Below are positions 22,470 to 33,471 of a stretch of DNA of 64,000 bases, one piece after another (positions within the stretch are counted from its first letter, which is position 1; each line of letters starts with the position of its first letter). The notes beneath the pieces were generated by a model. The model did not search any database, had not been told where the DNA came from, and worked only from the letters and a program-made list of their open reading frames with translations. The translations under genes were made by a program, and so were the position numbers. This stretch comes from Micropterix aruncella (taxonomy: Eukaryota; Arthropoda; Insecta; Lepidoptera; Micropterigidae). The stretch spans positions 6,520,609-6,584,608 of the forward strand of contig OX155978.1 of the NCBI GenBank assembly GCA_944548615.1, read 5' to 3'.

Positions 22470-22471
22470 TA

Positions 22472-22843
22472 TCTATATTTTCTATGTGGCCAGAAATCCA
22501 TGGACGAAATTCGGTAAAAATGCTCAAAAAGGCTTTTCCCCTGAAGGTCATAATATTCATATAATCAACATACTGTCTACTTTTGTGAGAGAAAATATTG
22601 CATGATGATGTGAGGCGTCTCATAATCACACAGTATTTAACCTAACACATAAACCTAATACATGATTAACCTACCATAAACCTAAATAAACCTAATATAA
22701 ACCATGATTATGTTTGCTGTGAATAGGGGGGAAGTAGCTACAAGTGGCTTTTTCTGGCATTTTGTTTTAAGAGTTGGCAAAGCAAATTAGTCATTACTGT
22801 CAAGTAATTTCGGGCATATGGCAAGCCTATATAGTCCTTTATA
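22472..22843. other. No recognisable gene
   Basis: AT-rich intron sequence with short repeats of CCTAATATAAACC-like phrases (22650-22705). Nothing assignable. The last 12 bases (22832-22843, TAGTCCTTTATA) are the left target duplication of the next element. Confidence 0.4.
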
Positions 22844-23498
22844 AGGGAGCTAAGGGGCCCTTGCTGAGTTGGTCACAAAGACCCATTCTGTTCAGGGTTG
22901 GTCACACTCACGGGTCAACACCCATCCGACGGCCTCCACGCATGAAGTGCAAGCCTGGATAGGACTCTGGCCTTATGTTCAATTTCCCCTGGGAATCAAC
23001 CTTCTAGCGCTCCTAGACGGTCTGCGCACCGTGCAGCATAAGCCAATCGATTGCGCACTCTGACTAACAGTCGGGGGAGTCTGGAAGCAGTACTGTTTCC
23101 TATAGAGCGGGGGTGGTTGCGGACCTTACGGCGACTGCTCTTGAAACGACTCTGGGTGAACAGCCGGGCAAAGGATGCCGTGGTCCGCGATAGATTCGGT
23201 ATACACCGTTTCACCGCTTCGTAAGGGAGAGGACCGCGCAAGCGACCTCAAACTCGTAACCAATCGAGAGACTGGAGTAATCTGGTCGCAATTGGAAGCA
23301 AGGGCGTGAGTGTAAGCCCGCTGGGTAACACTCCTGGCTATCTCGCGGTTAAGGCGTTGGCCTCTTACGGGCATGTGGCGGAGCTTGACGGTGGACTGTT
23401 TTGTCCAAGTCTTCTGCGCTCACTCCAGGGAGATAGAACGACTAATCGATAAAAATTCCTGAGGTGATGGGCTCGCCCGTTGTAGTTGACAACCCTAG
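22844..23498 (-). mobile_element. Element X, copy X1 (655 bp, non-coding, 12-bp TSD)
   Basis: Bounded by an exact 12-bp duplication TAGTCCTTTATA (22832-22843 and 23499-23510). On the plus strand it starts AGGGAGCTAAGGGG and ends TTGTAGTTGACAACCCTAG. Two more full copies form the nest at 35763-36986, and a diverged relative lies at 30950-31560. Variable 10-12-bp duplications point to target-primed retroposition. There are no obvious inverted ends and no simple tail, and short ORFs are not conserved as protein. Orientation is inferred from the diverged relative. Family unknown. Confidence 0.75.
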
Positions 23499-23585
23499 TA
23501 GTCCTTTATAGTATAGTTTTGTATAAATTGTGAGAACTTGCAAATAATTAAAATATTATTAATAATGATATTGTTGTATTTTCAG

Positions 23586-23697
23586 AGGCACTGTTATCTG
23601 GGACGTTCCAGAGAATCATACCATAGCTGTAACTCTTTTTAAAGATCCCAGGACTAATGAGCTCGAGGACAAAGATTGGGTGTTTGTTCTGGAAGAT
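23586..23697 (+). CDS. Ehbp1: Ehbp1 exon 3 (NT-C2 domain)
   Basis: ATTTTCAG acceptor and GAT/GTGAGT donor. The first base completes Lys from exon 2; then GTVIWDVPENHTIAVTLFKD and PRTNELEDKDWVFVLED. The phrases VTLFKDP and LEDKDW are strongly conserved in the EHBP1 NT-C2 domain. It ends on a codon boundary. It is too short to show as an independent ORF. Confidence 0.95.
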
Positions 23698-23725
23698 GTG
23701 AGTCATTATTACTTATTAAATTTAA

Positions 23726-23790
23726 CCGCCCTACCTATATGAACGTACATGATACGGCCGCTATATTATTGTCCGAACGCAACAACCCGT
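23726..23790 (-). repeat. Short dispersed repeat ending TTAACCGCCC
   Basis: Reverse complement of the unit at 519-580 and 5271-5335 (CGTTCATATAGGTAGGGCGG, and GATAATATAGCGGCCGTA). Probably the end of a TTAA-targeting element; related ends occur near 24590 and 27110. Confidence 0.45.
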
Positions 23791-23825
23791 ATCACGTGTG
23801 TTCGAGTACAAAAACAAAAAAAAAA

Positions 23826-24375
23826 CAAAATCCAACTCTACTTTCTATCTAATAAGGAATGCTTTCCAAGCCTGGAACCCTTACTTATGCAAAGATTCAG
23901 AAAAGGTTCAGCGAAGGGCAACCAAAATGCCAGTGGGCCTGAAGAATAGGAATTATGAAGATCGCTTGAAATTACTTGGAATTACTACACTCAAACAAAG
24001 AAGACAAAGAGGGGACCCGATTGAGACAAATAAAATTCTAACACATTATTACGATGTACGTGGACTGAAGAATATTTACAAATTCAACGTCAACACAAAT
24101 CTTTGAGGTCACATAAAAAAACTCAACCGTACAAAATTGAAATCTAATCCTCTTAAGAATGTTCTGCAAAATAGAGTGGTGGACATGTGGAATAAACTAC
24201 CATCTGAAGTGATTAGTGCAAGCTCTGTCAATCAATTTAAAAACAGACTTGATTTGTACCTAAAAACTTGTTAATATTGTTTATATTATATTGTTAATAT
24301 TGTTTAGCTTTACAAGATCTGATCTGGACGTATCAGCAAAGCTGCCTGTCCAGAATAAATAATAATAATAATAAA
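23826..24375 (+). pseudogene. CR1-group LINE, 3' fragment
   Basis: About 550 bp closely matching the 3' end of the CR1-type element at 57813-61021. It preserves RRATKMPVGLKNRNYEDRLK and LLGITTLKQRRQRGD, the conserved tail GKxxNRTKxKSNPLKN-like region and the (AAT)n tail at 24357-24375. A stop replaces Arg in the LRGH motif (24105) and the start is fused to unrelated DNA, so it is 5'-truncated and dead. Confidence 0.9.
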
Positions 24376-25362
24376 AATAAGAAAACCTGAAACCCACAAA
24401 GCGTACGAGATATGTCAAATTGTTCCTAAGATTCTAAATACAAAAAGGCTTATAAATAGGCTCTTAAGGCTTATAAGGCTCTTGTGTAAAAAAAATGTCT
24501 GGTATATTGTAAACAAGTATTGTTGTTAAGAAATCTAATGAAAGAAACATAACCTACTTTTTGAATAATAACCCAAAGGTAGAGGGCGGTTAATACACAT
24601 TTATTTTACTTAATACGGAGCACACCTTATTTATATACATAACCTAACGATAATATAACAATAAAATTGACATTTAAGAGTTCAATAAAACGGTCCTTTT
24701 TGATAAAGGACCACTCAATGGACCAATCAAACCATATAACAATCATTGATAAAGCTAAAATAAAAAAAAATGTATATTTAGATTTTTATTTGTAAATATG
24801 ATAGATATGTGTAGTTTTAGACCTAAGTATCTACCCATATGTTCATTTTCAACGACCTCGATCCATAAGCAAGGTCAAACAAATCAGCTGATTGATTCTC
24901 AAACTGTTGTAAATCATTTGAAATAAAATGTAATTAAAAAATAATTTTATAGTATTATTTTGTTCAACAATTTGTTGTCAAAAGTTGTTTACTTGCTCGT
25001 ACTGATTCACCCATTTCAAGGGTATCACTAATTGATAACTCACCCTGAATACACCCGACAGATGAACGCAGTACTTAATATCACCTCGATACAGGCTCTG
25101 CCTAGTGAGATGATAAAATCCCATCGAAGCCACACTTTCTAATAAATTTCCAGGGCCCTACAATCTGTGTATCTACAATTATGTGATTTACAATCTGTCA
25201 TCTATTATCTACAATTACGTAAAATATATTATAGAAAATTTATAACTAGGAAATATATATATTATAGAAAAATGTAAAACTAGGGATAAATTAATTAAAT
25301 AAATTAATAAAAATATGATTACGTAGGTGGTATTAAAAAAAAACTTGTTTTACTTCATGCAG
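24376..25362. other. No gene; AT-rich intron 3
   Basis: No coding signal. A stretch near 25001-25035 (CTGATTCACCCATTTCAAGG) is the reverse complement of units near 4940 and 39240, so it is probably part of an old unnamed repeat. Confidence 0.4.
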
Positions 25363-25550
25363 GTTTCAACGAGTGGTAAGAGAAGACGCGTTGCTTCTGC
25401 GCCGATCAACATGCGACAGTTTGCCAGTGTCGAAGCCACCCAACGGTCGATAACCCTCCAGCTGAAAGCCAGCCGACCGCCTTACATCCCGTCCACGATC
25501 ACCTTACACCTGACTCTGTCCTGCGTCCTGCTGAGGGAGGGAAGAGCAAC
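25363..25550 (+). CDS. Ehbp1: Ehbp1 exon 4 (end of NT-C2 domain)
   Basis: TTCATGCAG acceptor, AC/GTGAGT donor. Reads VSTSGKRRRVASAPINMRQF, ASVEATQRSITLQLK and ends LTLSCVLLREGRA plus two bases of Thr. The phrases INMRQFAS and LSCxxLREGxAT match the second half of the EHBP1 NT-C2 domain. 188 nt, starting in phase 0 and ending in phase 2. Confidence 0.95.
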
Positions 25551-25690
25551 GTGAGTTTGCATTTTAAATATACAAACTTTTTTAAGTTTGCAGCCTTGTA
25601 TCGTTTTTTTAGATACACACTTGTGGCCTACACCCAGCCACCCAGCATCGATTTTACAGACGTCTTTAACTTGAGGCTTTTTGATATTTG

Positions 25691-25932
25691 AGTGGGATGG
25701 CTCTAAAGGCAAACAAAGTTCTACCAAAAAACCTTTCTCAATAATCTAGAAAGCTTCAGATTGGATTCTGGAGGTCGATTCGGTCTCCAAGCAGTATAAA
25801 TTCCCTGAAAGTCTTGGATGCACAGCCTTATGTCCAGATGTAACTCTTTACTTCCTATCTCGGAGAATGGCCTTTATTGTAGAATTAATTTAGCCATGGG
25901 AATCAGATATCACAAAAGACCACGAGTTGAAA
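25691..25932 (+). pseudogene. R2-type retrotransposon fragment (copy I)
   Basis: Diverged internal piece of the endonuclease region (GWDGSKGK-like start, then SKQYKFPESLGCTALCPDVT). It has in-frame stops near 25746 and 25890 and lacks the family 3' UTR. An old dead fragment just downstream of exon 4. Confidence 0.8.
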
Positions 25933-25984
25933 TATGAGAGTGAATCAAATTTAAACGGTAATTTTGCTATTCTGCTTTTTAATT

Positions 25985-26092
25985 TTATTTTTTTATTTTT
26001 TGTGTGGGGCTTTTCTAAGGTCTTTATGAGCTTTGTAACACTGCTGATCTATTGTGTTCGCCCCCTACTATAGTTCTGCGCTAAGCCTCCTA
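25985..26092 (-). pseudogene. LINE family D 3' end
   Basis: Reverse complement of the last about 100 bp of the LINE copies at 6507-7200 and 57112-57632: the codons for RLSAEL, then a 3' UTR with AAAGACCTTAGAAAAGCCCC and an A-rich end. Confidence 0.75.
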
Positions 26093-27114
26093 TGCACCTA
26101 GTTCTAATTACTTTTTTATTTACCGTTGATTATGTAATTTTAATAAAACCTGTAAATGTTTACGGTATTATTTATACTACTGGCAAAGACCGCACTGACG
26201 TTACGGCTACTCCTGCGCGTGCGCAGGAGATGCCGTCGGCTGCGTTGACCATAATGAAAGTCATTACTTTAATAAATTATTTTATTACGAAACGACTTCA
26301 GTTAATACTGTAGTATTAAATTATTATTTATTTCGGAAACAAGGAATTATTTTAAGGCCGACGTCAATTCAAATGTACTATTGAGAGTCTATTGTCGATG
26401 GTACGGATCTTCTCTTCTTTATGCCTGTCAAACGTCACTTTTGTTTACATTGAACGTAAAAGGAGAAAATGTGTTTCGAAACGGGAAACTGTTGCATTAA
26501 TGCCAGAGCGATGCGATCCTGGATCAATCGAGATAAGAGCGCTTTGTTACAGCCTCTCCTTCTCGCCGAAAAAATTGTCGTGATCGTGCGAAAGTTTTTG
26601 CAAGTATTCACTCACTTAACCTTATTGTGACAGACATAACCTTATTTTGGCATGTTTTTTAAATGTATTTTAACTTGTTCTCGCGTTAGTTTCAACGGAA
26701 CTCTTTCTTAGTACAAGCTCTGTTGCGCATAATATATTTACGGAAATACTATGTGAGGGAACTTATGGTCATTATAGACGAGCCGGCCTTCGCCCTTATC
26801 TGGCTCGAAGAGTATTTGGGTATAAGAATACGGGACCATCTCCTTCTGACAGTGATTTCCCCCCGTCTGTCACAGCCCTGTCAATTCCTCCTGTCCGTAA
26901 TGCTACATTACCAGAAATAAACCATTCGCTCTTCTCGTTCGTGCTTCCCTTACATCCGTCCACATGCTTTCTTCTGAGAACGGCTATCTGCCGCACCAGT
27001 CGGTATATTTTATTTGGTATATTTTAAATAATTATTGTTATTGAGAAATCTAAAGAAAAAAAAACCATGGATTTTCCTATTTGTTTGAATAATAACCCAA
27101 AGGTAGGGCGGTTA
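26093..27114. other. No gene recognised
   Basis: Mixed sequence with a short perfect palindrome CCTGCGCGTGCGCAGG (26213-26228). Several open frames of 60-73 codons have no recognisable motif and no splice support. Confidence 0.4.
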
Positions 27115-27320
27115 AAAAAGCATTTCAGATGGTCGTTGTCGAACGGAGTGTTGGAAACTCGAACAGCTGCAATGTTCTCTGGGCTACATACCGTTGGAAC
27201 GCCACCTGGAGGCTTCCTTTTCAAGACTAAACCAGTTTCTTCATAATTATGCACCCACTTTAAAATCGCATGACCAGATGGGACACGTCTATGATGTCCT
27301 GACTGGTAATGCTGTCAAAA
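27115..27320 (-). pseudogene. mariner/IS630-type transposase N-terminal remnant
   Basis: The minus strand encodes HHRRVPSGHAILKWVHNYEE, TGLVLKRKPPGGVPTV, CSPENIAAVR. This matches the helix-turn-helix N-terminus common to a large group of mariner-type and HTH-domain (DUF4817-like) transposases (xxRRxPSxxxIxRWVxxFxExGSVxxxxPxGRPxTxRTPENIxxVR). Only the DNA-binding part remains. Confidence 0.65.
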
Positions 27321-27419
27321 TACCCTTTGCGCAACAGGTACACTATAACCCTGCTTATAAAACGCTCTAACAGTGATAACACGTTCCACATCACTTCAAT
27401 TCTCCGTAATTACTAGATT

Positions 27420-27985
27420 GCGGTTGCCAAGAAAGCCAACTCGCTGCTCTACATGATTAGGAAGGCATTCTCTTACATAAATGCAGAGCTATTCCTTAAA
27501 CTGTATAAAACATATGTTCGCCCTTTATTGGAGTATGCTTTTCTGATTTGGAATCCGTACTTTAGGTAGGATGTAGAACTTTTGGAGCGTGTGCAAAGGC
27601 GGGCCACAAAAATGGTCCCACAGCTCAAACAACAAGACTACGAACGCCGACTTGAAGCACTCGGACTCAGCAGCCTAGAGGAGCGTCGACAACGAGGAGA
27701 TCTTATTGAGTCATATAAGATCCTCAATGATTACTACGACGTACCAAAGCTCAAGGAAATATTTATAAGGAATTTCAACACACAGCTTAGAGGGCACTGC
27801 TTAAAGTTGAATCGTTCAGGATTTAATTCTAACCCGAGGAAACATTTCTTGGTGAACAGAGTGGTTGACTCTTGGAATGAACTACCGCAGGAGGTCATTT
27901 GTGCTAAAAGTGTGAACGGATTTAAAAACCAATTGGACAAATATTTAAAAAATAAGAAAAAAAAAGTGAAATGCATGCATCAGCT
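27420..27985 (+). pseudogene. CR1-group LINE, second subfamily, 3' fragment
   Basis: Carries AKKANSLLYMIRKAF, YVRPLLEYAFLIWNPYF (a stop follows), VQRRATKMVPQLKQQDYERR and LSSLEERRQRGDLIESYKIL, the typical CR1-type C-terminus. It is clearly diverged from the element at 57813-61021. The last 167 codons stay open (27582-28085) only because the reading frame runs into the TTAA element inserted at 27985. The 3' UTR and (AAT)n tail resume at about 28308-28352. Confidence 0.85.
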
Positions 27986-27988
27986 TAA

Positions 27989-28303
27989 CCCGTTGAGTAT
28001 GAGTCAACCAAATCTGGTCGCGAAACAATTATCCGTTGAGTACGAGTCGACCAAATCTGGTCGCGCGTTTTTTTCACTTCTTTGAGGTTCTCATATTTAT
28101 TCATAATTATCTAATTGTTTTACAAAATGATATTTCAATATTCTATATTCGAAATTTCAATGCAATCATTGTGCAGTTGTTCTTTTTATGATTGGTGTAG
28201 TAGTTTCGTAGTTATAGTACTTTAAGTCGAGCGCCGTCGATGTCACCGAAAATCCTGCAAAAGAGACAGATGCATCCATGAAAATACCCATTTACTCCAA
28301 GGG
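27989..28303. mobile_element. TTAA-flanked element B1 (315 bp)
   Basis: TTAA at 27985-27988 and 28304-28307; termini CCCGTTGAGTATGAGTC and TTTACTCCAAGGG. It inserted into the 3' UTR of the CR1 fragment: the (AAT)n tail continues after it. Same subfamily as 29695-30005 and 34046-34350. Confidence 0.82.
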
Positions 28304-28508
28304 TTAAGCTGCTAATGCTATAAAATAATAATAATAATAATAATAATAATAATTGCAATGCGTTCACAACAACTACGCATCGGTTCCGAATAACTTCCGG
28401 CACTACATACTTGCCAACTCTAACGTTTTAAATTTGCTGTTTCCCTGCGCAACCCTGTACGAGAATTCATCGAATGGGCTCTTTAGAAAAATGTTTCCTC
28501 CGTTTCAG

Positions 28509-28635
28509 TGATGAAGATATGCAATCGTTAGCTTCTTTGCTGTCCGTGAACAACTCAAATGATATTGCGCCTCTGCAAGATTTGGAAGACGACGACGTCA
28601 GCTTGTCAGACTCTCATTCGGCCAGTTTAAAACAG
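28509..28635 (+). CDS. Ehbp1: Ehbp1 exon 5 (acidic linker)
   Basis: GTTTCAG acceptor, CAG/GTATTT donor. The first base completes Thr from exon 4 and the exon then reads DEDMQSLASLLSVNN and DLEDDDVSLSDSHSASLKQ. The ATDEDMQSLASL junction sequence follows the NT-C2 domain in EHBP1 proteins across animals. Ends in phase 0. Confidence 0.95.
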
Positions 28636-28734
28636 GTATTTTTTTTTCGTGAGTATAATATTGGAGATTTTGTATTACCTGTATAATGACGTGCATGTTG
28701 TGGTTAGGATATTTGGAAAGGATGGAGAATGAAC

Positions 28735-29110
28735 AGCCGTTCAAATCAAATCAAATCAAATAATTTATTGTCCTAAAAACTAATACATAGTTGTATAGAC
28801 AGTTGTATTACATATACATTTGGCCGTGATATGATTGAATTCTTCATTAATGATCAAATTCTTCTATAAATAATCAAAACATAAAAGGTTACTCGTAAGA
28901 ATAAAGAAGATATTATTGTAGAATTAAATCGAGTCTCACCATTTAGTTCACCAGATAAAAAACACGGATTAAAATATGTAGAAAGTAAGATATAGAGATG
29001 TAAGATATAGAGAAGATATGTAGAAATTAACTCAATAAGTAGTGATTCTGTTACATTGAATATAAAGAATGAATGAATGAATGAAAATCTCTTTATTGCA
29101 CAATATGGTA
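28735..29110 (-). mobile_element. Tails of two minus-strand retroposons
   Basis: A (TCAAA)n run followed by TAATTTATTGTCCTAAAA at 28741-28775, and a GAATGAATGAATGAATG run followed by AAAATCTCTTTATTGCAC at 29068-29102. Both look like the reversed 3' tails of abundant insect LINEs or SINEs. No coding part recognisable. Confidence 0.45.
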
Positions 29111-29312
29111 CAATGGTGGACTTATTGCTACACTACAACAATATCTTCCAGTCAACCAACATGCTGGTGTGAAAAGAAGAGTAGGCAACAAAATTATAGC
29201 TCAAAATTAAATTTTAAATTATAGCATATAATGTATATTGTGTGTGTATCTAAAGTAAAAAGTAAATATATAAATAAATTTTTGAGTTGGACATATTATA
29301 TGTATGTTTATA

Positions 29313-30217
29313 TATATGTTACGGTCAGAGTAATAAGTGCGGTTATTATTAATAATTACCGGGAATTATTAATAATAATGGCATCATTTGGTCAATGTGA
29401 TAAATTCTGGCGAAATAATCACTTTAACCGGTTATTATTAATAATTTATGGACAGTTGTGGTTAAAGTAATAAATGCTTCGATTTATATAATAATTTTAT
29501 ATAATATCAGAAAGTTTGCGATCAGCCATAGTGTCATTTTGTTTTTAGAATTTTTAATAAAACGAAGCATTTAAGTGTCACAAAAGCCTACCATGTAAAA
29601 ATAAATAATAGGTATAGGGAATACGTAATAGGTACCTAATTTTATATAATAATTTTATATAATATCAGAAAGTTTGCGATCAGCCATAGTTTAACCCTTG
29701 GAGTATGTGTAATGGGTATTTTCATGGATGCATCTGTCTCTTTTGCAGGATTTTCGGCGACATCGACCTTAAAGTACTATAACTACGAAACTACTACACC
29801 AATCATAAAAAGAACAACTGCACAATGATTGCATTGAAATTTCGAATATAGAATATTGAAATATCATTTTGTAAAACAATTAGATAATTATGAATAAATA
29901 TGAGAACGTCAAAGAAGTGAAAAAAACGCGGAACCAGATCTGGTCGTATCATACTCAACGGATAATTGTTTCACAACCAGATTTGGTCGTATCATACTCA
30001 ACTGGTTAATGTTGTTTTTAGAATGTTTAATAAAACGAAGCATTTATTAAGCATTTATTACTTTAACCAAAACAGTCCATAAATTATTAATAATAACCGG
30101 ATAAAGTGATTATTTCTCCAGAATTTATCACATTGACCAAATGATGCGGTTATTATTAATAATTCCCGGTAATTATTAATAATAACCGCATTTATTACTC
30201 TGACCGTAACATATACA
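29313..30217. mobile_element. Foldback element with about 170-bp inverted arms
   Basis: The left arm (29313-29486) and right arm (30050-30217) are near-perfect inverted copies. Both begin TATATGTTACGGTCAGAGTA and are packed with TTATTATTAATAATAA self-complementary runs. The loop also holds direct repeats of AATATCAGAAAGTTTGCGAT. A TTAA element (29695-30005) later inserted in the loop. No ORF. Class unknown; could be a MITE or foldback DNA element. Confidence 0.75.
29695..30005. mobile_element. TTAA-flanked element B2 (311 bp)
   Basis: TTAA at 29691-29694 and 30006-30009; termini CCCTTGGAGTATGTG and ATCATACTCAACTGG. Orientation is opposite to B1 and it lies inside the foldback element. Closely similar to B3 through ATTTTCATGGATGCATCTGT. 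Confidence 0.82.
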
Positions 30218-30544
30218 TACATATTTTTATATATTAACAAATAAATAAATAAATAAATAAGTAAATAAATAAACTGCCAAAATAAGGAAAGGAAAGGGAC
30301 GGGATAATGAATAATGTAATGAGAAAAAATGAAGGTTATAATGAACATAATTATTCCTTAAAATGCTGATAAAAATAAGTTTTTTTAGTATAAAATTTAT
30401 AAATGTAATGTCAAAAATAACAAAAAAAAAATGTGACGATTGTCAAAAAGTAAAATAAAATATCTTAGTGATTGTATTGCAAATAAAAATGGTCATGATA
30501 TAATTAGTATGTGCCTACCTAATAATAGAAATAGTGAATACATT

Positions 30545-30874
30545 TTAGTCAAATTGAAAATCGATTAAAAACCTATTACAGAAAGAGATATAGTCGAGAT
30601 GCATACAGTTTTTAGAGATCGTTAATGTCATACAATAACCTCTTTTAATGAGATATAATTTGAGTTTATTTTTAAATTGGAGCATTTTTCCTTCGCGGCA
30701 TATTTTTTTGATACTAGAGGGTAGCTTATTGTCGCATATAATTCCGACGTAGTTCGGATCCCATTTAAATAGTACTAGATTTGGATGAGGAAGAATCAGA
30801 TTATTTCTCCCCCTGGTAAAGTGTTTATGGGTATCTAATGGTATCGGCAGCTGAGCTAGGTTTTTTATGATCAA
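30545..30874 (-). pseudogene. LINE ORF2 C-terminal fragment
   Basis: 109-codon open frame reading HFTRGRNNLILPHPNL, NKLPSSIKKICREGKM, LQFKNKLKLYLIKRGYC. The pattern of basic residues, N-K-L-P-S-S-I-K and F-K-x-K-L-K-x-Y-L is the usual extreme C-terminus of CR1/jockey-like LINE polymerases. 5'-truncated, dead. Confidence 0.6.
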
Positions 30875-30949
30875 TTTAACGCATTCTAAAACGTATAGAG
30901 ATGGAAGGGTGAGAGTTCGTTTGTTAACGAGTCAGGGCCAGGTTAGGAG

Positions 30950-31560
30950 CGTCTGGTATTGTGGTTTTCCTCTTGTATGTCTTATGGTCGTCAACTGCCA
31001 ATCGGTTGTGCACTCTGACTAATTGCTGAAGGAGTCTGTAGACTATGGAAATATACTGTCTCCTATGCAACTGGGGTGGATGTTGATCTGCTGTCATGAC
31101 ACTCTTGAAATGACCTTGAGCCACCTGATCCCGTGTGGCACCACGGGCAAAGGACGCCCAGGTCCGCGATAAATTCAAATTGAATTACTGCTGAAATACA
31201 GTAGGTAGAGGCCGCGTAAGCGACTTCGGACCCGTATACAGCCGGGTTGACAGAGGCATCCTGAAGGTTAATTCCAGACGGAGATATCCTACCAAAACTG
31301 GTAGTTAGGGGGCGAGACTGCCCGCTTTGTAACTTTCCCAGTGCCTCGTCGTAAGGCGTTGGCCTCTAACGGGCATGTTGGCGGAGCTAGACAGCAGATT
31401 GTCTTGTCTCTAAGTCTTCTACGTTCATCCCATGGCTGATCACATATCGTTATACCAGTCTGGGGTGACGGGTTTGCCCGTTGTAGTCGACACTGCTCTA
31501 CTACTGCCTCTTGTATCTCCTGGTGTGTGATAGGGGTTGGCAATTGCTGGCAGGGTCGGA
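30950..31560 (-). mobile_element. Diverged relative of element X within a longer repeat
   Basis: Shares with X1 and X2 many phrases (AAGGCGTTGGCCTCTAACGG, CCCGTTGTAGTCGACA, GGTCCGCGATA) in the same order but with many changes. Unlike X it continues beyond the X end into a frame reading PTPITHQEIQEA. That same phrase recurs at about 54240-54285. This suggests X derives from one part of a longer retroelement. No boundaries or target duplication found. Confidence 0.5.
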
Positions 31561-31739
31561 GGTGGTCTTCATCTTGCAGAGTTTTATAGCCGCATATTGG
31601 GTTCTCTGTGTAGCCCCAGCGACAAAATTAGCAGGCGGTGACTAGCACTTGCTCGCAGACTATACCTTAACTGTCCAAATATCAAGCAAATACCAGTTAT
31701 GGAACCCTTGTTACGAGGTGTATGCATCGAGAATAGAGG

Positions 31740-33007
31740 CCATCCAAAAAAAAAATTCTGCACTACATAGAATATAAATGTCGTATACGTGATCCAGACT
31801 ACTATTCTCGTTGTATCCGCCATCATTTGCTGCCATTGGCTTTGCGAAAAAACATAGCTGACATCTCACTTTTACTACTTATTTTAAATGGCTCGATTGA
31901 TTGTCCTGAACTACTATCTAAAATATCTGTCCTGAACTACTATTTCTAGCCGGTGAACAAGCCGCAATGAGCACATACTATGCGTGCTTTCATTCGAAGA
32001 TGGCTTATGGTATCCTAACATGGGGTAATGCACCAGATAGCCATCGTATTTTTATACTGCAAAAGCAAGCTCTCAGGACGATATTTGGGTTAAAAAGAGA
32101 CGACCACTGTGCTCCGATCTTTAAAAATAAAAAAATATTAACATTTCAATCTGAATTTATATATCAGTGCATAATTTATGCGAAAGCAAATTTGAAAAAC
32201 GAGGAAAAGCATTCGAGTCTGCATGAACATAACACTCGCAATAAAAATAATGTAGTAATCCCTAAAGTGCGGCTTTCTTTATACCAGAGATCATATTTAT
32301 ATTTGGGGTTTAAATTTTTCAACTCATTGCCAGCAGAAATTAAAATACTTCAAGAGGTTGCATTTAAGAAATGCATTAAAAGAAACTTAGCCATGCATGC
32401 TCTCTATAATTTTGATGAATTTGACAAGGCCGTCTTAGTTTTAAAAAAATAAATTAGCTTTTATCAAATTTGTTCTGTATTTTGTCACCGTAGTTTTGAT
32501 TTTATTGTAAAACTTGTTGTTTATTAACTGATTATTTTAAAATTTCTTGATTGACTATTTTTAAAACTTATTGATAGATTATTTAAAAATGTTGTTTACA
32601 TTTTTTTTTTGTTTTGTTATTTGAGTCTGTAAGATTGAATTTTTATAATTGATCCGATGGTGTCTTGCTTTTACATATAAAAAGTATATGTACACGTAAT
32701 GAAGTTGTAATAACTTCTAGAAAATGTAAAATGACGTATTCCACAGTATGTACTTTTTGGAATTAATAAAATATGACTATGACTATGACTATGACTATCT
32801 CTCCGCACTCCTAGCCGGGCACTTAGAAATAGGGTACCCCTTCATGTACCTGGCTTTAAAACCAAATACAGGCGTAATTCCTATTTTATAAGGGTATGCG
32901 AAACTTTCAACACCCTGAATGCTGACATTGATATTGACCCCTTTTTCACGAATATATATACTATAAGGAAGCAGGTTGTAGGGCGATTTTGTGATGACCA
33001 GGCTTAG
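31740..33007 (+). pseudogene. LINE C-terminal region split by another LINE
   Basis: 31752-31925 reads YYSRCIRHHLLPLALRKNIA, DISLLLLILNGSIDCPELLS; the same protein resumes at about 32800 as RTPSRALRNRVPLHVPGF, KTKYRRNSYFIRVCETFN and stops at 33004. The two halves join into the usual LINE C-terminus once the second LINE (31940-32799) is removed. A related fragment on the minus strand lies at 39955-40250. Confidence 0.72.
31940..32799 (+). pseudogene. LINE 3' fragment with (TATGAC)n tail, nested
   Basis: 161-codon open frame (31967-32452): STYYACFHSKMAYGILTWGN, APDSHRIFILQKQALRTIF, and LGFKFFNSLPAEIK near the end. This is the C-terminal domain of a jockey/CR1-like LINE polymerase, without RT. 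The 3' UTR ends AATTAATAAAA followed by four TATGAC units (32770-32799). It is inserted into the LINE remnant described in the previous entry. Confidence 0.8.
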
Positions 33008-33471
33008 CATTTTCTTCTTTTATTACAGTCTTGTTTATGTCAACATGTTTTCTACTGTACAATTTAGTATCTTCTTGTGTAATATCTTCTTTTTGCTTAA
33101 TATCAGTTCTAAATTCACGTTATTATTATTATCATTATCAGTGGTAACTTGTAAATGGCTCTAAGCTTCCTATTTTTGTTCACTACTAAATTATTGGCTG
33201 TGAGTTATCCTTAAGAAAATAAAATAAAAATAAAATAGTTATCTAAATGTCCAAATGGCCAAATGTCAATTAATTAACATTGTGTTTAATATGTTGTGTA
33301 TGTTGTGTGTTTAGTGTCAAATTAAAGTATGATTTATTACATTCTGAAAACATGTATGTATCTATTTGAAATAAATACATAAACCACAGATATTTCATAA
33401 AAAACTATAATTAAAGTAATTATAAATACAGTAATTTACTATTTGTGATGGCAGTCGTGGTTTTATTAAAT
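33008..33471. other. No gene recognised
   Basis: AT-rich. A phrase around TTATCTAAATGTCCAAATG (33239-33258) recurs at 7308-7325, so part of this is an old repeat. Confidence 0.4.

Noticed and set aside
22996..23374. Minus-strand frames of 81-82 codons in X1 as protein genes
   Set aside because: The frames break in X2 while nucleotide similarity continues, so protein is not what is conserved.
28320..28352. Independent AAT microsatellite
   Set aside because: It is the (AAT)n tail of the CR1 fragment, displaced by the TTAA element.
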